Origin: CAZDQL01 sp964507325 | Lineage (GTDB): Bacteria; Planctomycetota; UBA1135; GCA-002686595 | Length of the DNA: 31,049 bases | Assembly: GCA_964507325.1 (NCBI GenBank) | Contig: CAZDQL010000074.1 | Location: forward strand, 1 to 31,049 | Reading direction: 5' to 3' | In this document: one piece after another, positions 14,527 to 21,620 of the stretch | Layout: every line of letters starts with the position of its first letter | How positions within the stretch are numbered: the first letter of the stretch is position 1 | Position numbers and translations under genes: made by a program | The notes under the pieces: generated by a model | What the model was told of the DNA's origin: nothing | The model's input: the letters and a program-made list of their open reading frames with translations, nothing else | Database searches by the model: none

Positions 14527-15804
14527 ATGTGGCGAAGCACTCGATACGTGGTCCTGACGGCGATCTCGTGCTGCACTCTGTTTCCGGGTGTCGGCTGGAC
14601 CCAGGTCGACGAGGACTGGCCTCGCTTCCGCGGGCCCGGCGGCATGGGCCTGTCGACGGCGACAGGCCTGCCGCTGGAGTGGGACGCCAATACCAACGTC
14701 GTCTGGAAGACCCCGCTCCCCGGATCGGGCGCGTCGAGCCCGATCGTGCTCGGCGATCGCATCTACCTGACCTGCTACTCAGGGTACTTCGTCCCGGGTG
14801 AGCCCGAGGGCAGCCTCGAGCGGCTCGAGCGGCACCTGCTCGCCATCGACGTCGAGACGGGCGAGATCGCCTGGGACCGGGCGATCGCCGCGAAGCTGCC
14901 TGAGGAGGAGAAGATCCGCGACCACGGCTTCGCCGCCAACACCCCCGCCGCCGACGCCGAGCGCGTGTACGCGTTCTTCGGCAAGTCCGGGGTCTTCGCC
15001 TTCGATCACGAGGGGAAGCGACTCTGGCACGCGGACGTGGGATCGGAGACCCACGGCTGGGGCACCTCCGCCTCGCCGATGCTCCACCGGGATCTCCTGT
15101 TCATCAACGCCAGCGTGGAGAGCGAGTCGCTGGTGGCGCTCGACCGCGCCACGGGCGAGGAGCGCTGGCGGGCGACCGGCATCCGCCGGGCCTGGAACAC
15201 GCCGCTCGTGGTCACTGCCGAATCGGGTCGCGAGGAGCTGGTGCTCGCTCGCCAGGGCCACGTGCTGGCGTTCGAGCCCGAGACCGGTGAGAGCTTGTGG
15301 TCCTGCGAGACCGACATCGAGTGGTACATGGTTCCCACGGCGGTCGCGGGGGACGGCGTCGTCTACTTCCTCGGCGGCCGCTCGGGTACCGCCGCGCTCG
15401 CGGTGCGCGCCGGCGGGAGCGGCGACGTCACGGCGACGCACCGGCTGTGGACCAGCATGAGCGGCTCCAACGTCACCTCCCCGATCCTCCACGACGGGCA
15501 CCTGTACTGGATGAGCGAGAAGCTGGGCATCGCCTACTGCGCCAAGGCCGAGACGGGCATCCTGCTCTACGACGAGCGGCTGGAGGGAATCGGCCAGGTC
15601 TACGCCTCACCCGTCCTGGCCGACGGACGGCTGTACTACTTCGATCGCCGCGGCAGGGCCGCCGTGCTGGCAGCACGACCCGAGTTCGAGGTGCTGGCCC
15701 GCAACCAGCTCGAGGACCGCAGTCGCTTCGACGCCAGCCCCGCGGTCGCCGGTGAGCACCTGCTGGTCCGCTCCGGCAAGTTCCTCTACTGCCTGGGGAA
15801 GTAG
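14527..15804 (+). CDS. Secreted PQQ-like beta-propeller protein
   Basis: This 425-residue protein starts at ATG 14527 with GGAG 7 nt upstream. A signal peptide (MWRSTRYVVLTAISCCTLFP) is followed by the EDWPRFRGPGGMG signature. Blade motifs include AIDVETGEIAWDRA, ALDRATGEERWRAT, AFEPETGESLWSC and AKAETGILLYDERL, and the C-terminus ends YCLGK, typical of BamB-type propellers in this window. The sequence between blades holds FFGKSGVFAFDHEGKRLW, a further blade. No signature for a PQQ cofactor site is apparent, and the length is that of a simple propeller domain. It sits alone on the plus strand: the upstream gene is divergent, and the downstream saccharopine dehydrogenase-family gene converges with only 11 nt between stops. 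A role in extracytoplasmic binding or assembly is inferred. Confidence 0.87.
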   Translation: MWRSTRYVVLTAISCCTLFPGVGWTQVDEDWPRFRGPGGMGLSTATGLPLEWDANTNVVWKTPLPGSGASSPIVLGDRIYLTCYSGYFVPGEPEGSLERLERHLLAIDVETGEIAWDRAIAAKLPEEEKIRDHGFAANTPAADAERVYAFFGKSGVFAFDHEGKRLWHADVGSETHGWGTSASPMLHRDLLFINASVESESLVALDRATGEERWRATGIRRAWNTPLVVTAESGREELVLARQGHVLAFEPETGESLWSCETDIEWYMVPTAVAGDGVVYFLGGRSGTAALAVRAGGSGDVTATHRLWTSMSGSNVTSPILHDGHLYWMSEKLGIAYCAKAETGILLYDERLEGIGQVYASPVLADGRLYYFDRRGRAAVLAARPEFEVLARNQLEDRSRFDASPAVAGEHLLVRSGKFLYCLGK

Positions 15805-15815
15805 CGCTCACGCCA

Positions 15816-16985
15816 TCACGAGGCGCGCTGCGTCTGCGCCGCGAGGCCCTCCTCCGACACGCGGAATTCGATCCCGCGCTCCTTCAGATCCGCGAGGATC
15901 GAGGCGTAGCTGTCCGCATCCGCGCCGACGTACTCCGGCGGGACGATCCCCCTGCGGGTGTAGAGCCCGCGCGCGATCAGTCGCGCGACTGCCGTGCAGG
16001 GATAGCCCGTCGTACGCGCCATCGAGGAGATCCCGCCTTCGCGGTCGAAGCGGTCGCAGAGGTCGTAGCTGCGACGGACGAGCCGCCCGTCGATCTCGCC
16101 CTCCACCACCAGCCGCATCACCGTGACGTCGTGGTCCTCCTCACCCTGGAACCACTGGTCGATCAGGAGGCGCGCCGAGACCTCGCGCGGTCGGATCAGC
16201 GTCCCGGCGACCTCGCGCTCCTCGTCGAGGAAGCCGCTGGAGGCGAGCAGCTCGATCTGGGCGCGGTGCCCCGGGTAGCGCAGCGTCTTCTCCTTGAGCT
16301 CCGGAACCGACGTCGTCGAGAGGAGCGTGCGCAGTCCGTCGGTGTTGAACGCCTCCAGCGCGCCGATCCCCTCGAACTCGATCTCCTCCGGCTCGCTCAG
16401 GGCGGGAACGGTCACCACCTCCCCTCCGCGCACGATGCGAGCGGGACGCGTGTAGATCTCGATCACGTCGGAGGGCGAGTAGGGGGCCTTGTAGTTCCAG
16501 GGAGGGGTGGGGTGCTCCGGTAGCCCGCCGACCAGGCAGGTGAAGGAGTCGATGCGGTCGAACTCCTGCTCGAGTCGACCGAGCACCAGGTTGCCCAGGC
16601 CGGGAGCCACCCCGCAGTCGACCACCGCGGTCACCTCCTGCTCGCGGGCAAGTGCGTCGAGCGCAAAGGGGTCCTCGGCGAGGAAGGAGATGTCGACGAC
16701 GTGCTTGCCCGCTCCGATCGCCGCCTCGAGCGTCGAGAAGCCCATCCAGCCCGGGACGGCGCCAATGACGAGGTCGAAGGCGGCGACGAGCTCTCGCACC
16801 GTGTCCTGGAGGGAGAGATCGGCTTCGACGAAGTGCACGTCTGCGCCGTCGGGGAACACCTGGGCCCGCGCGGGGTCGCAATCGGCCACGGTGACGCGGA
16901 ACTGCGGGTCGGCGGCGAGGTCGAGAGCGATGGCCGACCCGACGCGACCGGCTCCGAGGACGATGAGGTTGGACTTGGAGGACAT
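15816..16985 (-). CDS. Saccharopine dehydrogenase-family NAD(P)-dependent oxidoreductase
   Basis: This 389-residue protein opens with a Rossmann fold, SNLIVLGAGRVGSAIALDLA, with the dinucleotide motif at residues 11-16. The following VTVADCDPARA, GAVPGWMGFSTLEAAIGAGK and DCGVAPGLGN are typical of saccharopine reductases and lysine 6-dehydrogenases, as is the C-terminal half with PWNYKAPYSPSDVIEIYTR and VPELKEKTLRYPGH. These enzymes act in lysine or related amino-acid metabolism in the cytoplasm. I take ATG 16985 rather than an upstream in-frame start at 17069 because the Rossmann strand then begins at the usual place. No Shine-Dalgarno sequence is seen; a TATCCC hexamer ends 6 nt before the ATG, suggesting a leaderless message. 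The divergent IclR gene and a box-like sequence at 16995-17011 suggest it is the regulator's target. Confidence 0.88.
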   Translation of the reverse strand: MSSKSNLIVLGAGRVGSAIALDLAADPQFRVTVADCDPARAQVFPDGADVHFVEADLSLQDTVRELVAAFDLVIGAVPGWMGFSTLEAAIGAGKHVVDISFLAEDPFALDALAREQEVTAVVDCGVAPGLGNLVLGRLEQEFDRIDSFTCLVGGLPEHPTPPWNYKAPYSPSDVIEIYTRPARIVRGGEVVTVPALSEPEEIEFEGIGALEAFNTDGLRTLLSTTSVPELKEKTLRYPGHRAQIELLASSGFLDEEREVAGTLIRPREVSARLLIDQWFQGEEDHDVTVMRLVVEGEIDGRLVRRSYDLCDRFDREGGISSMARTTGYPCTAVARLIARGLYTRRGIVPPEYVGADADSYASILADLKERGIEFRVSEEGLAAQTQRAS

Positions 16986-16994
16986 GTGAGTGGG

Positions 16995-17011
16995 ATACCA
17001 CGATGTGGAGA
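16995..17011. promoter_or_regulatory. Imperfect IclR-type box before the saccharopine dehydrogenase-family gene
   Basis: ATACCA-N5-TGGAGA shares the CCA-N5-TGG core and 11 of 17 positions with the perfect box at 17125-17141. It ends 9 nt before the ATG at 16985 and overlaps the -10-like TATCCC of that gene. Symmetry within this box is only three base pairs, so support comes mainly from its match and mirrored position. Confidence 0.4.
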
Positions 17012-17124
17012 ATGGCGCCAGTCGATCAGCTGCTTCAGGGGGGCGCAATCGCCTCTTGTGTCCCCACATTAGCTCTCAAGGCCCCTAGGGGGGGGTGGAT
17101 CGCCCCTGCGCCGCCTTGCACGGA

Positions 17125-17141
17125 GTTCCACAATATGGAAC
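17125..17141. promoter_or_regulatory. Inverted repeat before the IclR gene, candidate operator
   Basis: GTTCCA (17125-17130) and TGGAAC (17136-17141) are perfect reverse complements around CAATA. The TTCCA-N5-TGGAA core resembles operators of IclR-family regulators. It ends 9 nt before the IclR ATG at 17151, where no Shine-Dalgarno sequence is seen, suggesting autoregulation by promoter occlusion. Confidence 0.6.
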
Positions 17142-17150
17142 GATGCCCCC

Positions 17151-17921
17151 ATGGACCGCATCGAAGCCCCCGCCGGGACCCAGGCCGTCGTGCGAGCGCT
17201 GCGCTTGCTCCGGGCCTTCACACCCGCGCAGCCCGAGCTCTCGCTGGCGCAGCTCTCCACCTCCCAGGGTCTGAAGAAGACGACCGCGTACCGCCTCCTC
17301 CTCGCCCTCGAGAGCGAGGGCCTCGTGGAGCGGAGTGCCGGCACGTACCACCTCGGACCCGAGGTGATCGCCCTCGGTTCGCAAGCGTTGCTCACGAGCG
17401 ACCTCCGCCTTCGCGTGCGCCCCACCCTGGAGCGGATCGCCGCGCAGACCGGCGAGGCGACGACCCTGGAGGTCCTGGTCGGCGATCACGTGCTGATCCT
17501 GGACGGCGTGCGGGGTCGACACGTGGTCTCCGCCAGCCTCGAGATCGGGGTGCACTGGCCGGTGCACGCGACGTCGACTGGTAAGTGCCTGGTCGCGCGG
17601 CTCCCGGAGACGAGTCAGCGGAGGCTCCTCGAACTGGGCCTGCCCTCCTTCACGGAGCAGACCGTGACGGACCCCGACCTGCTCCTGGGAGAGCTCGAGG
17701 CGATCCGCAGTCGGGGGTTCGCCGTGGCGAACCAGGAGCTGGAGCCGGACTACGTCGCGATCGCCGCCGCCTTCGGCGGGCCGATGCGGGACGTGGAGGG
17801 CGCCCTCAGCGTCGGTGGCCCGGTCAGCCGCTTTCCTGAGCAGCGGATCGAGGTGCTCGGGAAGCTGCTGCGATTGGAGGCCGAGCGGCTCTCCCGGAGC
17901 CATCTGCGGGTCGGAGCGTGA
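17151..17921 (+). CDS. IclR-family transcriptional regulator
   Basis: This 256-residue protein has the standard IclR layout. Residues ~10-70 form the winged helix (QAVVRALRLLRAFTPAQPEL, then LSLAQLSTSQGLKKTTAYRLLLALESEGLV, with RSAGTYHLGP as the wing). The C-terminal effector domain follows, with the family's typical LERIAAQTGEATTLEVLVGD, VHATSTGKCLVAR and RSRGFAVANQE segments; the usual ligand is a small organic acid, not determinable here. It is divergent from the saccharopine dehydrogenase-family gene, 165 nt apart, and operator-like boxes lie 9 nt from both starts. The likely job is to control that enzyme and itself in response to a metabolite of the pathway. Confidence 0.93.
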   Translation: MDRIEAPAGTQAVVRALRLLRAFTPAQPELSLAQLSTSQGLKKTTAYRLLLALESEGLVERSAGTYHLGPEVIALGSQALLTSDLRLRVRPTLERIAAQTGEATTLEVLVGDHVLILDGVRGRHVVSASLEIGVHWPVHATSTGKCLVARLPETSQRRLLELGLPSFTEQTVTDPDLLLGELEAIRSRGFAVANQELEPDYVAIAAAFGGPMRDVEGALSVGGPVSRFPEQRIEVLGKLLRLEAERLSRSHLRVGA

Positions 17922-18030
17922 TCATCCGCCGCTGCTCACCGGCCTGAGGGATGGTCACACGGGATCGGATACCCATGCACCCGGCCTGAGATGCGGCACC
18001 CCGGGAGGTGTGTTCCACAGATGGCCGCGT

Positions 18031-19674
18031 CTATGGCGTCACGACTCTCGCAGAGCTCGTTCCGCGCAAGAGCCCGTCGGGCCGGGAGTAGACGCATTGG
18101 AAGGCGAGGGTCAGACCCGCGGTGCCGGCCAGCGCATCGCTTGGCACGTCGAGGTATGCAGTGCCGAATGGGCCGGATTGCATGGGGTATCCGAGCAGGC
18201 GGTACGGCTCGGCGACGCAGAGGCGCCCTTCGCCGAAGGGTTGTGGGTCGGAAGGGATCCCCATCAGGAAGACGCTCAGGGCGCGGGGCGGGAGATCGTG
18301 CGCGCCGAGGGTCAGGCCTTCATCGGCGGAGCGGTCGCCGAGGACATTCAGATACGGACGGCCGGGGTAGGGCCCACACGCGGAGTCCCCAGAGGACTCC
18401 TCGTACACGAAGATCGCGTACGAGGGCTCCGTGGGCTTACCGGGAATCGGCCACCCCTCACTCCCCACCACCACACTGTGCCCGTCCGTCTCGACGGACC
18501 AGCCCATGCTCGCATCGGGCTCATCGAAGGAATAGCGTCGCAGCAGCTTCCAGCGGCCGTCCACCCTGGTGTAGGACTCGGCGCCACCGCTCTTGCGGCC
18601 ATTGAACAGCGCTCTTGGGCTCCCAACGACCACCATCCCGTCGAACGCTGCCAAGGCTGATCCGAAGCCATCGTTGTAGTTCCAGCCATCCGCCCAGGGC
18701 TCGGAGGCCATGAGGGTCTTCACGTGAAGCCACTGGCCAGTCAGGTGATCCCGCTCGAAGATATGAGCACGACCCGGGCGAGTGGCGTGCCCCTGGACCT
18801 GCGGATCGCCCACGATGAGCGTCTCCGTCTCTGGATCGATCGCCAAGGCGCTCCCGAAGTAGTCTTCTTCAGCCTGGTAGCCCGGCTTCTCCAGCGTCTG
18901 GATCAAGGACCACTCTCCCAGCAATCGCCCGAAGACGTGGACCCTCCCGTAGGGATATGGCTCGCCGACAACCAGGAGATCGTCGGTCATGTCGAGCGGC
19001 CTGCCGAAGTAGCCCACGCCGAAGGCGCCCTCTCGTGGAGCCTGCACGGTCTGAACCAACGCCCAGGTGCCCGTCGCATCCTGTTCATACAAGAGCACCA
19101 TGCCCCTGGTGAACTTCGTGACCTTGTGACTCGCCGCCGAGATTGCGATCGTCGTGCCGTTTTGGCTCAGGGCACTGCCAAAACCGATGTTCGAATCGCC
19201 GGGCACCTGCGGTGATCGCAGCACTTGGCGGGTAGTCCAACCCTCACTCTGACGCCACGTGAGGACTTCCACAAGCCCGATGGTCCCCGCCCCGGGAGTC
19301 GTTCCGCCCCAGGAAGCCACCAGCGCTCGGTCCTCGCGTAGATCGATGGCCCTTCCGAACCCACAAGGAGGGGGAGAGGTCAGGGTATCCGGCCAGCACA
19401 GTGATGCGAGCACGATCTGCTCCTCGTCCCACCCCATGCCTGTCCGCCGGAGGAAGATGACCGCCCCGCCCTCACCGCGATGCACCTGCTTTGCACTTAC
19501 GAGTAGCCGATCACCGCTCAGGCTGAGATTCCGGCCGTACAGGTCGCCATGTTCGATCCCCGCCGTGAACAACCTAACCACGGGTGTACCCACATCTTGG
19601 GTGGTTCCTCGGGACGATCCCCCGAGAACGACGAGAGCAGCGACGAGCGTGAGACCGCGTACTCCGACCAGCAT
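18031..19674 (-). CDS. Secreted FG-GAP beta-propeller protein
   Basis: I place the start at ATG 19674, giving 547 residues with a signal peptide (MLVGVRGLTLVAALVVLGGS) and GGAG 9 nt upstream; an in-frame start at 19740 would add 22 residues before it. Seven FG-GAP-like blades are visible: YGRNLSLSGDRLLVSA, FGRAIDLREDRALVAS, FGSALSQNGTTIAISA, FGRPLDMTDDLLVVGEP, FGSALAIDPETETLIVGDP, FGSALAAFDGMVVVGSP and MGWSVETDGHSVVVGSE. The C-terminal ~115 residues, from CGPYPGRPYLNVLGDRSA to the end, resemble a beta-domain found at the C-termini of secreted planctomycete proteins (LPPRALSVFLMG, GRLCV, GTAGLTLAFQC). Such proteins are extracytoplasmic; ligand unknown. Its composition is less G/C-rich than the PQQ-like genes. 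It converges with the IclR gene across a 109-nt gap that holds only a 10-bp direct repeat. Confidence 0.85.
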   Translation of the reverse strand: MLVGVRGLTLVAALVVLGGSSRGTTQDVGTPVVRLFTAGIEHGDLYGRNLSLSGDRLLVSAKQVHRGEGGAVIFLRRTGMGWDEEQIVLASLCWPDTLTSPPPCGFGRAIDLREDRALVASWGGTTPGAGTIGLVEVLTWRQSEGWTTRQVLRSPQVPGDSNIGFGSALSQNGTTIAISAASHKVTKFTRGMVLLYEQDATGTWALVQTVQAPREGAFGVGYFGRPLDMTDDLLVVGEPYPYGRVHVFGRLLGEWSLIQTLEKPGYQAEEDYFGSALAIDPETETLIVGDPQVQGHATRPGRAHIFERDHLTGQWLHVKTLMASEPWADGWNYNDGFGSALAAFDGMVVVGSPRALFNGRKSGGAESYTRVDGRWKLLRRYSFDEPDASMGWSVETDGHSVVVGSEGWPIPGKPTEPSYAIFVYEESSGDSACGPYPGRPYLNVLGDRSADEGLTLGAHDLPPRALSVFLMGIPSDPQPFGEGRLCVAEPYRLLGYPMQSGPFGTAYLDVPSDALAGTAGLTLAFQCVYSRPDGLLRGTSSARVVTP

Positions 19675-19756
19675 CCTCAGCGTCTCCAATGCGATCGTAG
19701 CGGCCGGCCGGACCCAGGAAACAGGGTACCCCGGATCCATGCCTTGGTCACCTATG

Positions 19757-20209
19757 TCAGACCCCGAACTGCCTCAAGTGATGATCGGCGTGGATCCAAG
19801 ACAGCCGGCTCCACTCGCGACCCGACAGCCTTCCGAAGAAGGGGTGCGTCGGCCACGCGTCCCCCTCGCTGCGCTCCGCGAAGCGTCCGAGGACTTCGAT
19901 CAGCGTCCCGCGATCGCACTCGAACTCCCCCGCTTCAGTGAGCAGCATCTCCGGCGCCGTCTGGACCTTGCCCTTCGGCACCGGCACGCCGACGTGGAGG
20001 ACCAGGAAGCGCAGCAGGGTCCTGGAGAGGAGGTTGCCGCGGTCGGTGGCCGGGATCTCACCCAGGGCGACGCGCAATTGATCCGTAAGGTGGCAGACCA
20101 TCTCCCCTGCGCTCAGCGCCCCGAAGCGCTTCTCGCTCGCCTGGGAGAGGGCTCGCAGGCGCTCGACCAGCCGGTCCCGCGATCCGGCGTCCAGGAGGTG
20201 TGGCCGCAT
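19757..20209 (-). CDS. DUF1569 / DinB-like protein
   Basis: This 150-residue protein matches the DUF1569 branch of the DinB-like four-helix family: LVERLRALSQASEKRFGALS, AGEMVCHLTDQLRVALGE, PTHPFFGRLSGREWSRLSW and the terminal IHADHHLRQFGV. DinB-fold proteins often bind a divalent metal through three histidines; H40 in MVCHLTDQ and the C-terminal HADHH provide candidates. Many act as metal-dependent thiol transferases in the cytoplasm, but no substrate can be named here. It is divergent from the PQQ-like gene at 20236 with only 26 nt between starts, so each promoter must reach into the neighbour or be very compact. The FG-GAP gene lies 82 nt downstream on the same strand. Confidence 0.85.
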   Translation of the reverse strand: MRPHLLDAGSRDRLVERLRALSQASEKRFGALSAGEMVCHLTDQLRVALGEIPATDRGNLLSRTLLRFLVLHVGVPVPKGKVQTAPEMLLTEAGEFECDRGTLIEVLGRFAERSEGDAWPTHPFFGRLSGREWSRLSWIHADHHLRQFGV

Positions 20210-20235
20210 CAGGCCTTCCCTTCTACCCTCTCTCC

Positions 20236-21573
20236 GTGATCACTCCCACTCTCCTCCTCGGCCTCAGCGCCGCGATCTGCGAACCCGCACCCCAGGACTG
20301 GCCCCACTGGCGCGGCCCCAACTACGACGGCTCGACGAACGTCACCGGGCTGCCCACCGACTTCGATCGCGAGAAGGGGGTGCGCTGGGCCACCCCACTT
20401 CCGGGACCCGGAGCCAGCACCCCGATCGTGATCGGGGAGCACATCTTCCTCACCGCCGCGGACGAGGAACTGGGGGAGCTCCTGGCCCTCTGCGTCGACC
20501 GCGCCAGCGGTGAAGTGCTCTGGACCCAGATGGCGGGCAGCGGCTACCGCCCCGGTGGCAAGGGGAGCGCGACGCGCCTCCACAACCGCAGCAACTACGC
20601 CACCCCCTCCGCCGCCTGCGACGGCGAGCGGGTCGTCTTCATCTTCGGCAACGGCGATCTGGTGGCCTACGACCTGGAGGGGGAGGAGCTTTGGCGCCGC
20701 AACCTCCAGCAGGACTTCGGCGACTTCACCCTGCAGTGGACCTTCGGCACCACCCCGACCCTCTGGAAGGGGCGGCTGCACTTCCAGATCCTGCAGCGCG
20801 ACAAGCCGGTGCACGGGTTGGGGAAGGAGGGCAACCCCTCCTTCCTCTTGGCGCTCGACCCGAAGACGGGGGAGACCCTCTACCAGCTGGAGCGCCCCTC
20901 CCCCGCGCGCCACGAGTCCCTCGAGGCCTTCGCGACTCCGATCCCCTTCGTCGGCGAGGACGGGCGCGAGGAGTTGCTGATCGTCGGCGGCGACGTGATC
21001 ACCGGACACGATCCCGCCACCGGCAAGGAGTTCTGGCGCTGGGGCACCTGGAACGAAGGGCATCGGGAAGAGTGGTGGCGCGTGGTCCCCTCGCCGGTCG
21101 TCGGCGCCGGGACGGTGCTGGTCTGCGCGCCCAAGAACGCGCCGATCTTCGCGGTGAAGCTCGGCGGGGAGGGGACCCTGGGGGAGGAGGGCCTGCTCTG
21201 GAAGAGCGCCGGCCGCCGCGACCCGCTGACGAGCGACGTGCCCACTCCGCTCTTCTATCGGGGGAGCTTCTACGTCCTCTCCGACCTGCGCTCCGCCCTC
21301 TCGCGGGTCGATCCCGCCAGCGGCGAGGTGGCCTGGACCCTGTCGATGCCGGGCCGGGAGCGCTGGCGCGGCTCGCCCACCGGCGCCGACGGCAAGATCT
21401 GGTGCATCAACCACCAGGGCCTCGTGGTGGTGGTCGACGCGGAGAGCGGCGAGATCGTGCACCAGGCGGCGATGGGGGAGGAGGACTCCGACTTCGTCCG
21501 CTCGACCGTGGTGGCGGCGCACGGGGCGCTCTTCGTGCGCACCGACACGACGCTCTTCTGCATTGCACGCTGA
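20236..21573 (+). CDS. Secreted PQQ-like beta-propeller protein
   Basis: The start is uncertain. GTG 20236 gives 445 residues beginning ITPTLLLGLSAAICEPAPQ, a compact signal peptide, with TACCCT (20224-20229) ending 6 nt before it; GTG 20200 in the same frame would extend it by 12 residues and overlap the divergent DUF1569 gene. The mature part starts QDWPHWRGPNYDG, the family signature. Blades show as CVDRASGEVLWTQM, AYDLEGEELWRRN, ALDPKTGETLYQL, GHDPATGKEFWRWG, RVDPASGEVAWTL and VVDAESGEIVHQA, and the C-terminus is FCIAR. It is a non-catalytic-looking propeller like its paralogues in this window. The next gene converges, 47 nt away. Confidence 0.86.
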   Translation: MITPTLLLGLSAAICEPAPQDWPHWRGPNYDGSTNVTGLPTDFDREKGVRWATPLPGPGASTPIVIGEHIFLTAADEELGELLALCVDRASGEVLWTQMAGSGYRPGGKGSATRLHNRSNYATPSAACDGERVVFIFGNGDLVAYDLEGEELWRRNLQQDFGDFTLQWTFGTTPTLWKGRLHFQILQRDKPVHGLGKEGNPSFLLALDPKTGETLYQLERPSPARHESLEAFATPIPFVGEDGREELLIVGGDVITGHDPATGKEFWRWGTWNEGHREEWWRVVPSPVVGAGTVLVCAPKNAPIFAVKLGGEGTLGEEGLLWKSAGRRDPLTSDVPTPLFYRGSFYVLSDLRSALSRVDPASGEVAWTLSMPGRERWRGSPTGADGKIWCINHQGLVVVVDAESGEIVHQAAMGEEDSDFVRSTVVAAHGALFVRTDTTLFCIAR

Positions 21574-21620
21574 GCGGGCGGGCTCGGTACTGCCCCGCAG
21601 CGCGCTCACGCGGCCGGCGT

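Noticed and set aside
17082..17091. CCCCTAGGGG palindrome in the IclR intergenic region
   Set aside because: It is a short G/C palindrome likely by chance in this composition, with no second copy or position linked to a promoter.
17939..17990. Direct repeat of CCGGCCTGAG (17939-17948 and 17981-17990)
   Set aside because: Only two 10-bp copies in a convergent intergenic gap, with no sign of an attachment site, insertion element or binding-site array.
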